From contig CAAGHA010000023.1 of NCBI GenBank assembly GCA_900769555.1, positions 1 to 64,000 of the forward strand: a stretch of DNA of 64,000 nt. Direction: 5' to 3'. A program made the position numbers and the translations under genes. Shown in pieces: positions 9,253-17,868 of the stretch (positions are counted from its first letter, which is position 1; the number at the start of each line of letters is the position of its first letter). Source of the stretch: Bacteroidales bacterium (GTDB taxonomy: Bacteria; Bacteroidota; Bacteroidia; Bacteroidales; Paludibacteraceae). A model generated the notes under the pieces. The model saw only the letters and a list, made by a program, of their open reading frames with translations. It searched no databases and was not told the origin of the DNA.

Positions 9253-9858
9253 TTATTTAGAGTAAAGTTCGACGATCAATTGTTCTTTAATATTTTCAGG
9301 AATATCTGCTCTCTCTGGGATATGCAAATACTTTCCAGACATAGAAGATCCGTCCCACTCTAACCAAGCATACTTACTATGGTTAAAACCAGACAAAGCA
9401 CCCTCAATAACCTCTAAAGATTTAGATCTTTCACGAACTCCAACAATTTGACCTGGTTTCAAAGAGTATGAAGGGATATTTACTACATCACCATCCACAA
9501 CGATGTGACAGTGAGAAACCAACTGACGCGCAGCTGCACGAGTTGGAGCAATACCCAAACGATACACTACATTATCAAGACGAGACTCTAACAATTGCAA
9601 AAGAACCTCACCGGTAATACCCTTTGTTGCAGAAGCTTTCTCAAACAAGTTACGGAATTGTCTTTCCAATACACCATAAGTATATTTAGCTTTTTGCTTC
9701 TCAGCCAACTGCATACCATACTCAGATGTTTTCTTTCTTCTGTTTACTCCATGTTGACCTGGAGGAAAATTTCTTTTTGCTAAGATCTTGTCAGGACCGA
9801 AAATCGGTTCTCCGAAACGACGAGCAATCTTAGTTTTTGGACCTATGTATCTAGCCAT
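9253..9858 (-). CDS. rpsD: Small-subunit ribosomal protein S4
   Basis: A 201-residue S4 with the S4 RNA-binding domain (RLDNVVYRLGIAPTRAAARQLVSH). The N-terminus (MARYIGPKTKIARRFGE) lacks the zinc-binding cysteines seen in some S4 proteins. S4 nucleates 30S assembly and is a classical autoregulator of the alpha operon. The 108-base gap before it is the longest in this part of the cluster and carries repeated hairpin-like sequence. Confidence 0.97.
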   Translation of the reverse strand: MARYIGPKTKIARRFGEPIFGPDKILAKRNFPPGQHGVNRRKKTSEYGMQLAEKQKAKYTYGVLERQFRNLFEKASATKGITGEVLLQLLESRLDNVVYRLGIAPTRAAARQLVSHCHIVVDGDVVNIPSYSLKPGQIVGVRERSKSLEVIEGALSGFNHSKYAWLEWDGSSMSGKYLHIPERADIPENIKEQLIVELYSK

Positions 9859-9875
9859 TTTTTAATTGTTTAATT

Positions 9876-9937
9876 CCAAACCTTGAACCGTGCAGCCGCG
9901 ATTGCAGAGAGGATTAAAATGCAACCTTTCACCGTGC
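9876..9937 (-). promoter_or_regulatory. Candidate cis-regulatory leader between rpsK and rpsD
   Basis: On the minus strand two similar blocks, GCACGGTGAAAGGTTGC (9921-9937) and GCACGGTTCAAGGTTTGG (9876-9893), flank a possible TTGCA/TGCAA stem (9902-9924). Neighbouring cluster spacers are mostly under 35 bases. An S4-binding or start-site control element is inferred, not shown. Confidence 0.3.
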
Positions 9938-9966
9938 GAGATTCGAAAGTTGTTTGTAAAATAAAA

Positions 9967-10356
9967 TTATACTCTACGTTTTTTAGGTGGTCGACAACCA
10001 TTATGAGGAAGTGGTGTAACGTCGATAATCTCCATGATCTCAATTCCTGCACCATGTACAGTTCTAATTGCAGACTCACGTCCATTACCCGGACCCTTAA
10101 CATAAGCTTTCACCTTTCTCAAACCTAAATCATAAGCAATTTTAGCACAATCTTGTGCTGCCATTTGAGCTGCATACGGAGTATTCTTTTTAGAACCTCT
10201 GAAGCCCATTTTACCTGCTGAAGACCAAGAAATAACTTGTCCCTCTGAGTTTGCTAATGACACGATAATGTTGTTGAAAGATGAATGAACATGCAACTGT
10301 CCAATCGCGTCTACTTTTACAACCCTTTTTTTGGTTGCTACTGCTTTCTTTGCCAT
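9967..10356 (-). CDS. rpsK: Small-subunit ribosomal protein S11
   Basis: A 129-residue S11 with SSFNNIIVSLANSEGQ, the GPGNGRESAIR loop and the conserved C-terminus PHNGCRPPKKRRV. It lies on the 30S platform and contacts mRNA near the E site. It has normal length and sits between rpsM and rpsD. Confidence 0.98.
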   Translation of the reverse strand: MAKKAVATKKRVVKVDAIGQLHVHSSFNNIIVSLANSEGQVISWSSAGKMGFRGSKKNTPYAAQMAAQDCAKIAYDLGLRKVKAYVKGPGNGRESAIRTVHGAGIEIMEIIDVTPLPHNGCRPPKKRRV

Positions 10357-10389
10357 ATCTTTATTTTAAATTAATAGCGTTACTAACTA

Positions 10390-10770
10390 TTACTTAGTTG
10401 CTTTTTTCTTGTTTGCAACAGTTTTCTTCTTACCTTTACGAGTACGTGCATTGTTCTTCGTACTTTGTCCACGCAATGGCAAACCAATACGATGACGGAT
10501 TCCTCTATAACATCCAATATCCATTAATCGCTTAATGTTCAATTGAACCTCTGAGCGAAGGTCTCCCTCCACTTTGAAGTTAGCTCCGATGATCTCACGA
10601 ATTTTCGCAGCTTGATCATCCGTCCAATCCTTAACTTTGATGTCTTTATCAACACCTGCTTCAGCTAAGATTTTATTAGCACTACTGCGACCTATACCAT
10701 AAATATAGGTCAAACCGATTTCTCCTCTTTTATTTTGAGGCAAATCTACACCGACAATTCTTATAGCCAT
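10390..10770 (-). CDS. rpsM: Small-subunit ribosomal protein S13
   Basis: A 126-residue S13 with YIYGIGRSSANKIL near the start and the basic tail RGQSTKNNARTRKGKKK that reaches toward tRNA in the P site. It follows rpmJ by 27 bases. Confidence 0.98.
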   Translation of the reverse strand: MAIRIVGVDLPQNKRGEIGLTYIYGIGRSSANKILAEAGVDKDIKVKDWTDDQAAKIREIIGANFKVEGDLRSEVQLNIKRLMDIGCYRGIRHRIGLPLRGQSTKNNARTRKGKKKTVANKKKATK

Positions 10771-10797
10771 AAACTAATTTTTTGCAAAAATAATAAA

Positions 10798-10914
10798 TTA
10801 TCCTTGACGTTGTTTATACTTAGGATTTTTCTTGTTAATTACATATAAACGCCCCTTTCTTCTGACAATTTTACAATCATCTGTGCGTTTTTTCAATGAA
10901 GCTCTAACTTTCAT
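10798..10914 (-). CDS. rpmJ: Large-subunit ribosomal protein L36
   Basis: Found by hand: 38 residues reading MKVRASLKKRTDDCKIVRRK and ending NPKYKQRQG. It has a single cysteine (Cys14), so it is the zinc-free type of L36 rather than the four-ligand form. It sits between infA and rpsM, as expected for the spc/alpha junction. Confidence 0.96.
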   Translation of the reverse strand: MKVRASLKKRTDDCKIVRRKGRLYVINKKNPKYKQRQG

Positions 10915-10931
10915 AATATTTATCAATTATT

Positions 10932-11150
10932 TTATTTATATCTAAAAGCTATTCTCCCTTTTGATAAATCATAAGGAGACATCTCTACCCTTACCTTATC
11001 TCCCGGTAATATTTTGATATAATGCATTCTCATTTTACCAGAAATATGAGCAGTGATCTCATGTCCATTTTCTAACTCTACTCGGAACATCGCATTTGAT
11101 AATGCCTCTAAAATAGTTCCATCTTGTTCGATAGCTGCTTGTTTTGCCAT
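10932..11150 (-). CDS. infA: Translation initiation factor IF-1
   Basis: A 72-residue OB-fold factor with MAKQAAIEQDGTILEAL at the start and DKVRVEMSPYDLSKGRI near the end. It binds the 30S A site during initiation. It is seven bases downstream of map. Confidence 0.97.
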   Translation of the reverse strand: MAKQAAIEQDGTILEALSNAMFRVELENGHEITAHISGKMRMHYIKILPGDKVRVEMSPYDLSKGRIAFRYK

Positions 11151-11157
11151 ATAATCA

Positions 11158-11940
11158 CTATATTGATTTACTACCTAAAAATTGTTCGATATATTCAAAT
11201 GACGATAATATATCAGCTTCTCCTCTTCTGATTGCCACGGTATGTTCATAATGAGCAGATATTGATTTATCAGCGGTATAAACACCCCAATGATCATCTG
11301 CCAAATAAACCTCTTTTGCTCCAAAATTAATCATCGGTTCAATCGCTATTACCATCCCTGTTTTTAGGACTTTACCATAACTTGCCTTCCCATAATTAGG
11401 TACAGCAGGTTCTTCGTGTAAATTACGACCAATACCATGACCAACCATTTCGCGAACAACAGAATAGCCCGCTTTTTCACAATAAGTCTGAATTGCGTTG
11501 CCAATATCTCCAACTCTCTTTCCCTCAACAGCCTGTTCAATTCCTTTCATCAAGGACTCTTTAACTATTTTAAGGAATTTAAGGGTTTCAGGTGCGACCT
11601 CACCACAACAAAAGGTGTAGCAAGAATCGCCATGAAAACCATTTTTTTTGACTCCACAATCGACCGAAACAATATCACCTTCTTTTAACTTATAATCATT
11701 TGGTATACCATGTACAACCAAATCATTAACAGAAATACATAAGGTATTCGGAAAACCATTATATCCTAAGAAACTAGGCTCAGCATCATTTGCCAAAATA
11801 AATTCATGAGCAACCTTATCCAAGTCTAAGAGAGACACTCCCGGCTTAATTGCTTTCGCAACCTCTGCCAAAGTTTTTCCAACCAACAAATTGGAAATTC
11901 GCATCAACTCAATTTCTTCGTCTGTCTTAAGATATATCAT
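11158..11940 (-). CDS. map: Methionine aminopeptidase, type I
   Basis: A 260-residue enzyme that removes the initiator methionine from new proteins. Metal ligands are visible: Asp in VDCGVKKNG, Asp in HGDSCYTF, His in GHGIGRNLHEEP, Glu in AIEPM, and a late Glu. It lies seven bases after secY, the usual secY-map-infA order. Confidence 0.96.
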   Translation of the reverse strand: MIYLKTDEEIELMRISNLLVGKTLAEVAKAIKPGVSLLDLDKVAHEFILANDAEPSFLGYNGFPNTLCISVNDLVVHGIPNDYKLKEGDIVSVDCGVKKNGFHGDSCYTFCCGEVAPETLKFLKIVKESLMKGIEQAVEGKRVGDIGNAIQTYCEKAGYSVVREMVGHGIGRNLHEEPAVPNYGKASYGKVLKTGMVIAIEPMINFGAKEVYLADDHWGVYTADKSISAHYEHTVAIRRGEADILSSFEYIEQFLGSKSI

Positions 11941-11947
11941 TGTTCAA

Positions 11948-13291
11948 TTAATATGCAGATAAACCTGAACGTCCTTTAATTGGTCCTGATTCCATTAATC
12001 CATCATAGTGATGCATCAACAAATGACTCTCAACTTGTTGTAGAGTATCCAACACAACACCCACCATAATCAAAAGAGATGTTCCTCCAAAGAATTGAGA
12101 GAATTGTTGCGTAACTCCAAATAGGCTGATGATTGCAGGCAATACTGCAATAATAGCCAAGAAGATAGAGCCCGGTAACGTAATACGAGACATAATTGTA
12201 TCTATAAACTCAGCTGTCTCTGCTCCTGGTTTTACATTTGAAATAAAACCATTATTACGTTTTAAATCATCCGAAATTCTTTTTGGATCTACAATGATTG
12301 CTGTATATAAATAGGTAAACAATATAATCAAGATTGCAAATACCAAGTTATACCAAAAACCATTGATATTACCAAAAATATTGTAGTAAGAAGTATTTCC
12401 ATCTGAAGTAAAGAACGGAAGTAATGCCAACGGAATAAACATAATTGCTTGCGCAAAGATGATAGGCATAACTCCAGCCACATTCACTTTCAAAGGAATA
12501 TAATTTCTTGCTCCTAACGCAGGTGTCATACGTCCTTTCTCCAATCTAGCGTATTGTACAGGAACCTTTCTTACCCCTTGCACTAACATAATTGCTGCAG
12601 CTGCAACCAATAAGAAACCAACGATTTCAAGGATGAACTTAATCAAACCTCCTCCATCTTGGTTTGTTAAACAGTATGCGAACTCTTGAGCAACTGCACT
12701 TGGGAAACGAGCAATAATACCTACTAAGATGATAAATGAAATACCATTACCAATACCTTTATCAGTAATACGCTCTCCTAACCACATCACAAACATACTT
12801 CCTGCACAAAGCATAATCGTAGAAGAAACAACAAACCAAATCCCCTCAGGAAGAGCAGCTCCTACCTCTCTCAACTGAACAGACAAGTTAACCAAATAAG
12901 AAGGACCTTGAATCAATAAGATTGCAACGGTCAAATATCTGGTATATTGTTGAATTCTCTTACGCCCACTCTCCTCTTTTTGCATTTTTTGGAATGTAGG
13001 TACTGCAATCGAAAGCAATTGAATTACAATGGATGCAGAGATATAAGGCATAATTCCCAATGCAAAAATAGACGCATTAGAGAACGCACCTCCGGAGAAC
13101 ATATCCAACAAAGCCATGATACCACCGCTTGTCTGCTCACCTAGAGCAGACAAAGCAGTTGGATCAATTCCCGGTAAAACGACAAATGAACCAAAACGAT
13201 ATATCAAAACAAATAAAATCGTAATCAAGATACGAGTTCTTAAATCCTCGATCTTACAGATATTTTTAATTGTATTGATTAGTTTTTTCAT
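11948..13291 (-). CDS. secY: Protein translocase channel subunit SecY
   Basis: A 447-residue inner-membrane protein with about ten hydrophobic segments. It carries the SecY plug and lateral-gate regions (GGAFSNASIFALGIMPYISA) and ends GLSAY. Its ATG overlaps the rplO stop by four bases (ATGA), which suggests coupled translation. Confidence 0.97.
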   Translation of the reverse strand: MKKLINTIKNICKIEDLRTRILITILFVLIYRFGSFVVLPGIDPTALSALGEQTSGGIMALLDMFSGGAFSNASIFALGIMPYISASIVIQLLSIAVPTFQKMQKEESGRKRIQQYTRYLTVAILLIQGPSYLVNLSVQLREVGAALPEGIWFVVSSTIMLCAGSMFVMWLGERITDKGIGNGISFIILVGIIARFPSAVAQEFAYCLTNQDGGGLIKFILEIVGFLLVAAAAIMLVQGVRKVPVQYARLEKGRMTPALGARNYIPLKVNVAGVMPIIFAQAIMFIPLALLPFFTSDGNTSYYNIFGNINGFWYNLVFAILIILFTYLYTAIIVDPKRISDDLKRNNGFISNVKPGAETAEFIDTIMSRITLPGSIFLAIIAVLPAIISLFGVTQQFSQFFGGTSLLIMVGVVLDTLQQVESHLLMHHYDGLMESGPIKGRSGLSAY

Positions 13292-13740
13292 TTTTCCAAG
13301 ATTACAACTGAACCACCTTGAGCTTCAATTGCAGCTTTAGCAGATGCAGAAAAAGCGTGAGCAGAAACAGTTAATTTAGAAGTCAAAGTTCCATTTCCTA
13401 AAATCTTAATCAAAGAATTAGAAACAGAATAACCAACTTCGCTTAATACATTCAAATCAATAACATCAACTTTCTTAGAATCAGCGATAGCTTGCAATAC
13501 ATCAATATTGATAGCTTTGTATTCTACTCTGTTGATATTTTTAAAGCCATACTTAGGCAAACGACGTTGCAACGGCATTTGACCTCCCTCGAAACCAATC
13601 TTTCTTGAGTAACCAGAACGTGACTTTGCACCTTTATGACCTCTTGTAGAAGTTCCGCCTAAACCAGATCCGGGACCACGACCAATTCTCTTACGAGATT
13701 TTGTTGAACCTGCTGCGGGTTTTAAATTACTTAGATTCAT
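13288..13740 (-). CDS. rplO: Large-subunit ribosomal protein L15
   Basis: A 150-residue L15 with the glycine- and arginine-rich N-terminal arm (RIGRGPGSGLGGTSTRGHKG) that reaches into 23S rRNA. Its stop overlaps secY by four bases. Confidence 0.97.
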   Translation of the reverse strand: MNLSNLKPAAGSTKSRKRIGRGPGSGLGGTSTRGHKGAKSRSGYSRKIGFEGGQMPLQRRLPKYGFKNINRVEYKAINIDVLQAIADSKKVDVIDLNVLSEVGYSVSNSLIKILGNGTLTSKLTVSAHAFSASAKAAIEAQGGSVVILEK

Positions 13741-13766
13741 TTTACTAAAAATTTACTGTTTTAAAA

Positions 13767-13943
13767 CTACTTTTCAACACTCACCAAGTGTTTAACAACT
13801 TCAACCATCCCTAAAATAGCAGGAGTATCTTCGTGTTCAACAACAGAGTTAATCTTCTTAAGTCCCAAAGCTTCTAATGTAGCTTTTTGATTTTTAGGAC
13901 AACCAATTTTACTTCTAACTTGTTTAATTTTAATTGTAGCCAT
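13767..13943 (-). CDS. rpmD: Large-subunit ribosomal protein L30
   Basis: Found by hand: 58 residues, beginning MATIKIKQVRSKIGCPKNQK, with TLEALGLKKINS and a TPAILGMVEVVKHLV end. This is the normal short bacterial form. It fits exactly between rpsE and rplO, its conserved place in the spc operon. Confidence 0.95.
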   Translation of the reverse strand: MATIKIKQVRSKIGCPKNQKATLEALGLKKINSVVEHEDTPAILGMVEVVKHLVSVEK

Positions 13944-13954
13944 ACTTTCAAAAA

Positions 13955-14479
13955 TTAACCTTTAAACACTTTTTCCATTGAAACACCACGATTTTGAGCT
14001 ACAGTATAAGCATCTCTCAATTCAGACAATGCTAAAATTGTAGCCTTAACTAAGTTATGCGGATTTGAAGAACCCTTAGACTTAGCCAAAACGTCTGTAA
14101 TTCCAACACTCTCCAAAACAGCACGCATCGCACCACCGGCTTTTACTCCGGTACCATGAGATGCAGGTCTAAGCAATACATCTGCACCACCAAATTTAGC
14201 TGCTTGCTCATGAGGAATAGTTCCTTTCAATACAGGAACTTTTACCAAATTTTTCTTTGCAGCTTCTACACCTTTGGCGATTGCAGCTGTAACCTCACCG
14301 GCTTTACCTAATCCCCATCCTACGATGCCATCTTCATTTCCTACAACGACGATTGCTGCAAAACTAAAGGTACGACCACCTTTCGTTACTTTTGTAACAC
14401 GATTAATGGCAACCAATCTATCTTTTAACTCCAAATCATTAGTTGATTTAACTTTATTATTATTTCCTGCCATAACCAT
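13955..14479 (-). CDS. rpsE: Small-subunit ribosomal protein S5
   Basis: A 174-residue S5 with the double-stranded RNA-binding domain (VTKVTKGGRTFSFAAIVVVG) and the GHGTGVKAGG-like segment (HGTGVKAGGAMRAVLE). Two ATGs are possible. The one at 14479 overlaps the rplR stop (TAATG); the one at 14473 starts MAGNNN. Confidence 0.97.
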   Translation of the reverse strand: MVMAGNNNKVKSTNDLELKDRLVAINRVTKVTKGGRTFSFAAIVVVGNEDGIVGWGLGKAGEVTAAIAKGVEAAKKNLVKVPVLKGTIPHEQAAKFGGADVLLRPASHGTGVKAGGAMRAVLESVGITDVLAKSKGSSNPHNLVKATILALSELRDAYTVAQNRGVSMEKVFKG

Positions 14480-14823
14480 TAAAATTTAAGTCCACCTTTA
14501 CGAGCTGCATCAGCCAATTCTTTAACTCTACCGTGATACAAGTATCCATTACGGTCAAATACTACTTCTGTAATTCCTGCCTCTTGAGCTTTTTTTGCAA
14601 CCAATTCACCAACTTTAGCAGCTTGTTCCTTTTTTGCAACTTTCTCTGTCATTCCAAGAGAGGATGCAGAAGCCAATGTTACTCCGGTTAAATCATCAAT
14701 CAATTGAACATAAATCTGTTTATTGCTTCTGAATACCGTCATACGAGGGCGAGAAGCCGAGCCAGAAATTTTAGCTCTAATACCTCTCTTTATTTTTAAT
14801 CTTCTTTCAATTTTTGAAGTCAT
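14479..14823 (-). CDS. rplR: Large-subunit ribosomal protein L18
   Basis: A 114-residue L18, which helps bring 5S rRNA into the 50S subunit. It has RLKIKRGIRAKISG, RMTVFRSNKQIYVQ and a YHGRVKELADAAR end. Its stop overlaps the rpsE start. Confidence 0.97.
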   Translation of the reverse strand: MTSKIERRLKIKRGIRAKISGSASRPRMTVFRSNKQIYVQLIDDLTGVTLASASSLGMTEKVAKKEQAAKVGELVAKKAQEAGITEVVFDRNGYLYHGRVKELADAARKGGLKF

Positions 14824-14843
14824 AATAAATCTATTTAGAATAA

Positions 14844-15398
14844 TTATTTAGCTCCAGCTGACTTACCAGCCTTACGACGAATTTGTTCGCCAACAAACTT
14901 AACACCTTTACCCTTATAAGGCTCTGGCTTACGGAAAGAACGAATCTTTGCACAAACCTGACCCAACAATTGTTTATCACAACTTTCAAGAATAACCAAA
15001 GGGTTTTGATTTCTTTCACTCTTAGTTTCAATCTTTATTTCCTTTGGCAATTGCAAGAAGATATTATGAGTGTAACCCAAAGCAAACTCAAGAACTTGAC
15101 CTTGGCTTGATACACGATAACCGACACCCACCAACTCTAATTCTTTTTTGTAACCTTCAGACACACCAACTACCATATTATTGATCAAAGCGCGATACAA
15201 TCCATGCATCGAACGGTGTTGAGGTTGATCAGATGGTCTTGTAAAAGAAACTGTTCCATCTTTAATCTCCATCGCAATCTCAGGGTTAACATACTGAGAA
15301 AGTTCTCCCTTAGGACCTTTTACAGTTACTACATTATCATTCATAGAAACTGAAACTCCTGCCGGAATATTAATTGGTAATTTTCCTATTCTAGACAT
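14844..15398 (-). CDS. rplF: Large-subunit ribosomal protein L6
   Basis: A 184-residue L6 with two repeated alpha/beta domains. It begins MSRIGKLPINIPAGV and has the conserved PEPYKGKGVKF segment near the C-terminus. It is in standard order between rpsH and rplR. Confidence 0.97.
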   Translation of the reverse strand: MSRIGKLPINIPAGVSVSMNDNVVTVKGPKGELSQYVNPEIAMEIKDGTVSFTRPSDQPQHRSMHGLYRALINNMVVGVSEGYKKELELVGVGYRVSSQGQVLEFALGYTHNIFLQLPKEIKIETKSERNQNPLVILESCDKQLLGQVCAKIRSFRKPEPYKGKGVKFVGEQIRRKAGKSAGAK

Positions 15399-15416
15399 TT
15401 TTCAATTCCTCCTTTA

Positions 15417-15815
15417 TTAGTAAATGTAACATAAAACCTCTCCACCCACTTTCAATTCGCGAGCTTCTTTGTCTGTCATAACTCCCTTTGATGTGGATAC
15501 TATTGCAATACCCAAACCATTCAATACGCGAGGCATATCTTTATAACCTACGTACTTACGCATACCTGGTGAAGATACTCTCTTCAAACCTTTGATCGCA
15601 TTTACCTTGTTCACTGGATCATACTTCAACGCAATCTTAATAGAACTGCGTGTAGTTCCTTCTCCTTCGAACTTGTAATTTAAGATATAGCCCTTATCAA
15701 GCAATATCTTTGTAATCTCTTTTTTCAAATTTGATGCGGGAACTTCAAGCACTCTGTGTTTCGCTTGAATAGCATTCCGCATTCTCGTTAGATAATCTGC
15801 TATTGGATCTGTCAT
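15417..15815 (-). CDS. rpsH: Small-subunit ribosomal protein S8
   Basis: A 132-residue S8, beginning MTDPIADYLTRMRNA, with the conserved GIAIVSTSKGVMTDKEAR segment. In other bacteria S8 represses the spc operon. No copied rRNA-like target is evident to me here. Confidence 0.97.
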   Translation of the reverse strand: MTDPIADYLTRMRNAIQAKHRVLEVPASNLKKEITKILLDKGYILNYKFEGEGTTRSSIKIALKYDPVNKVNAIKGLKRVSSPGMRKYVGYKDMPRVLNGLGIAIVSTSKGVMTDKEARELKVGGEVLCYIY

Positions 15816-15872
15816 AATAAATTAATTAAATTGATCAGGACATCCTGACAATATTTAACACTAAAATTCTTT

Positions 15873-16142
15873 TTACCAGCTTGCTTTCTTTACACCAGGG
15901 ATTAATCCTGCAGAAGCCATTTCACGGAATTGAATACGTGAAATACCAAACTGACGCATATATCCTTTAGGACGACCAGTTAATTTGCAACGATTGTGCT
16001 TACGAACCGGAGATGCATTCTTTGGTAGAGCTTGTAAAGCTTCATAGTTTCCTTCAGCTTTCAATTGAGCTCTCTTTTCTGCATACTTGGCGCAAAGTTT
16101 AGCCCTTTTTACTTCGCGGGCTTTCATTGATTCTTTTGCCAT
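15873..16142 (-). CDS. rpsN: Small-subunit ribosomal protein S14, zinc-free type
   Basis: 89 residues from the ATG at 16142 (MAKESMKAR). The in-frame upstream extension to 16178 would overlap rplE and is not conserved-looking. The long form with only two scattered cysteines and no CxxC pairs is the zinc-independent S14. It ends LIPGVKKASW, the family C-terminus. Confidence 0.96.
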   Translation of the reverse strand: MAKESMKAREVKRAKLCAKYAEKRAQLKAEGNYEALQALPKNASPVRKHNRCKLTGRPKGYMRQFGISRIQFREMASAGLIPGVKKASW

Positions 16143-16146
16143 TATC

Positions 16147-16698
16147 TTATCTTTTAACGTTTTTAAAAGGTAATCCAAATTCTCTCAACAAAGCATATCC
16201 CTCTTCATCAGTCTTTGCAGAAGTTACAAAGGTAATATTCATTCCCAATAATTTCTGTATAGAATCGATATTAATTTCAGGGAAAATGATTTGCTCGTCA
16301 ATTCCTAGTGTATAATTACCACGTCCATCTAACTTAGACTCAATACCCTTGAAGTCTCTAATACGAGGCAATGCAACACGAATTAATCTCTCAAGAAATT
16401 CGTACATTTTCTCTCTACGTAACGTAACACGAACACCAATTGGCATCTTTTTACGCAACTTAAAGTTAGAAACGTCTTTCCTAGACAATGTAGCAACTGC
16501 CTTTTGACCTGTAATAGCAGTTAACTCATTGATAGCAACTTCAATAATCTTCTTATCAGCAACTGCTTGTCCCAATCCTTGGTTGATAACAATCTTCTCC
16601 AATACTGGAACTTGCATAACTGACTTGTAGTTAAACTCCTTCATCAAGGAAGGAACAATACGCTCTGCGTAAACTTTCTTATAACTTGCAGTATTCAT
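16147..16698 (-). CDS. rplE: Large-subunit ribosomal protein L5
   Basis: A 183-residue 5S rRNA-binding protein with VPVLEKIVINQGLG near the start, RKDVSNFKLRKKMPIGVRVTL in the middle and GMNITFVTSAKTDEE toward the end. It is two bases from rplX. Confidence 0.97.
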   Translation of the reverse strand: MNTASYKKVYAERIVPSLMKEFNYKSVMQVPVLEKIVINQGLGQAVADKKIIEVAINELTAITGQKAVATLSRKDVSNFKLRKKMPIGVRVTLRREKMYEFLERLIRVALPRIRDFKGIESKLDGRGNYTLGIDEQIIFPEINIDSIQKLLGMNITFVTSAKTDEEGYALLREFGLPFKNVKR

Positions 16699-16700
16699 TA

Positions 16701-17018
16701 TTAAATAACCTCCCCTGACTTTTTAGAGTAACGTACAGATTTACCTTCATCATTTTTACGACGACCAATGCGAGTCGGCTTATTTGATTTAGGATCAACC
16801 AAATTAAGATTTGAAATATGAATAGGAGCTTCCATCTTTACGATTCCTCCTTGAGGGTTCTTTGCACTTGGTTTAGTACTCTTTGAAACCATGTTCAATC
16901 CCTCAACGATAGCACGTTGCTCCTTTACAAGCACTTTAATAACACGCCCTGTCTTATTCTTCTCAGAACCTGCGTTAACAAAAACTAAATCACCCTTTCT
17001 GATATGTAACTTACTCAT
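16701..17018 (-). CDS. rplX: Large-subunit ribosomal protein L24
   Basis: A 105-residue L24 with an N-terminal KOW motif (IRKGDLVFVNAGSEKNKTGRV), an early 50S assembly protein. Adjacent to rplE and 11 bases after rplN. Confidence 0.97.
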   Translation of the reverse strand: MSKLHIRKGDLVFVNAGSEKNKTGRVIKVLVKEQRAIVEGLNMVSKSTKPSAKNPQGGIVKMEAPIHISNLNLVDPKSNKPTRIGRRKNDEGKSVRYSKKSGEVI

Positions 17019-17029
17019 TTTCTTTAAAA

Positions 17030-17395
17030 TTAAAGCACTTCGGGTGCTAATGAAACAATTTTCATATTAGATGCACGGAGTTCTCTGGCAACCGGACCAA
17101 AAATACGGCTCGCACGCATTTCTCCTGCAGCATTCAAAAGGACACAAGCATTATCATCGAAACGGATATAAGATCCATCTTGACGTCTAACTTCTTTCTT
17201 TGTTCTAACAACAACTGCTTTAGAAACAGTTCCTTTCTTCATGTCACTTGACGGGATTACATTCTTTACCGTTACCACGATAATATCCCCAACAGTAGCA
17301 TAACGTTTCTTAGTACCTCCCAAAACGCGGATACACAACGCTTCTTTGGCACCACTGTTATCAGCCACAACTAATCTAGATTCTTGCTGTATCAT
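17030..17395 (-). CDS. rplN: Large-subunit ribosomal protein L14
   Basis: A 121-residue L14, beginning MIQQESRLVVADNSGAKEA, ending KIVSLAPEVL, the conserved C-terminus. It lies at the subunit interface. It is two bases after rpsQ. Confidence 0.97.
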   Translation of the reverse strand: MIQQESRLVVADNSGAKEALCIRVLGGTKKRYATVGDIIVVTVKNVIPSSDMKKGTVSKAVVVRTKKEVRRQDGSYIRFDDNACVLLNAAGEMRASRIFGPVARELRASNMKIVSLAPEVL

Positions 17396-17397
17396 AA

Positions 17398-17649
17398 TTA
17401 CTTAGCTCTTTCGATTATTTCTACTAATCTCCATCTCTTAGTCTTGCTCAACGGGCGAGTCTCCATGATTTTAACAAAATCGCCAATATTACATTCGTTT
17501 TTCTCGTCGTGAGCATGATATTTCTTCGTCTTATTAACGAACTTTTGATAAATAGGGTGTTTCTCCTTCCATTTTACTGCAACAGTAATGGTTTTATCCA
17601 TCTTGTTGCTAGAAACAACTCCTTGTCTTTCTTTTCTTAAGTTTCTCAT
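17398..17649 (-). CDS. rpsQ: Small-subunit ribosomal protein S17
   Basis: An 83-residue OB-fold protein with GVVSSNKMDKTITV and the conserved GDFVKIMETRPLSKTKRWRL segment. It has standard length and lies between rpmC and rplN. Confidence 0.97.
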   Translation of the reverse strand: MRNLRKERQGVVSSNKMDKTITVAVKWKEKHPIYQKFVNKTKKYHAHDEKNECNIGDFVKIMETRPLSKTKRWRLVEIIERAK

Positions 17650-17667
17650 TTTAATCAGCTCAATTTA

Positions 17668-17862
17668 TTAATTATTAAGATCTCGAAGAGTCAACTCCGT
17701 ATTAATTCGTGCAATATTCTTACGAATAGCCTTAATCTGAGAAGGATTCTCCAATGCTGAAACTGCATGACTCAATTTAATACGCACTAAATTATCTTTC
17801 TCTGCAGCAAGTTTGTCTTGCAACTCTTGCTTTGTTAATTCTTTTAATTCTGCTATTTTCAT
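17668..17862 (-). CDS. rpmC: Large-subunit ribosomal protein L29
   Basis: A 64-residue, two-helix L29 (ELKELTKQELQDKLAAEKDNL; RKNIARINTEL). It sits by the exit tunnel next to L23, where trigger factor and SRP dock. It is six bases after rplP. Confidence 0.97.
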   Translation of the reverse strand: MKIAELKELTKQELQDKLAAEKDNLVRIKLSHAVSALENPSQIKAIRKNIARINTELTLRDLNN

Positions 17863-17868
17863 AACTTA

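Noticed and set aside
16143..16178. Twelve-residue N-terminal extension of S14
   Set aside because: It overlaps rplE, and the conserved S14 N-terminus (MAKESMKAR) starts at 16142.
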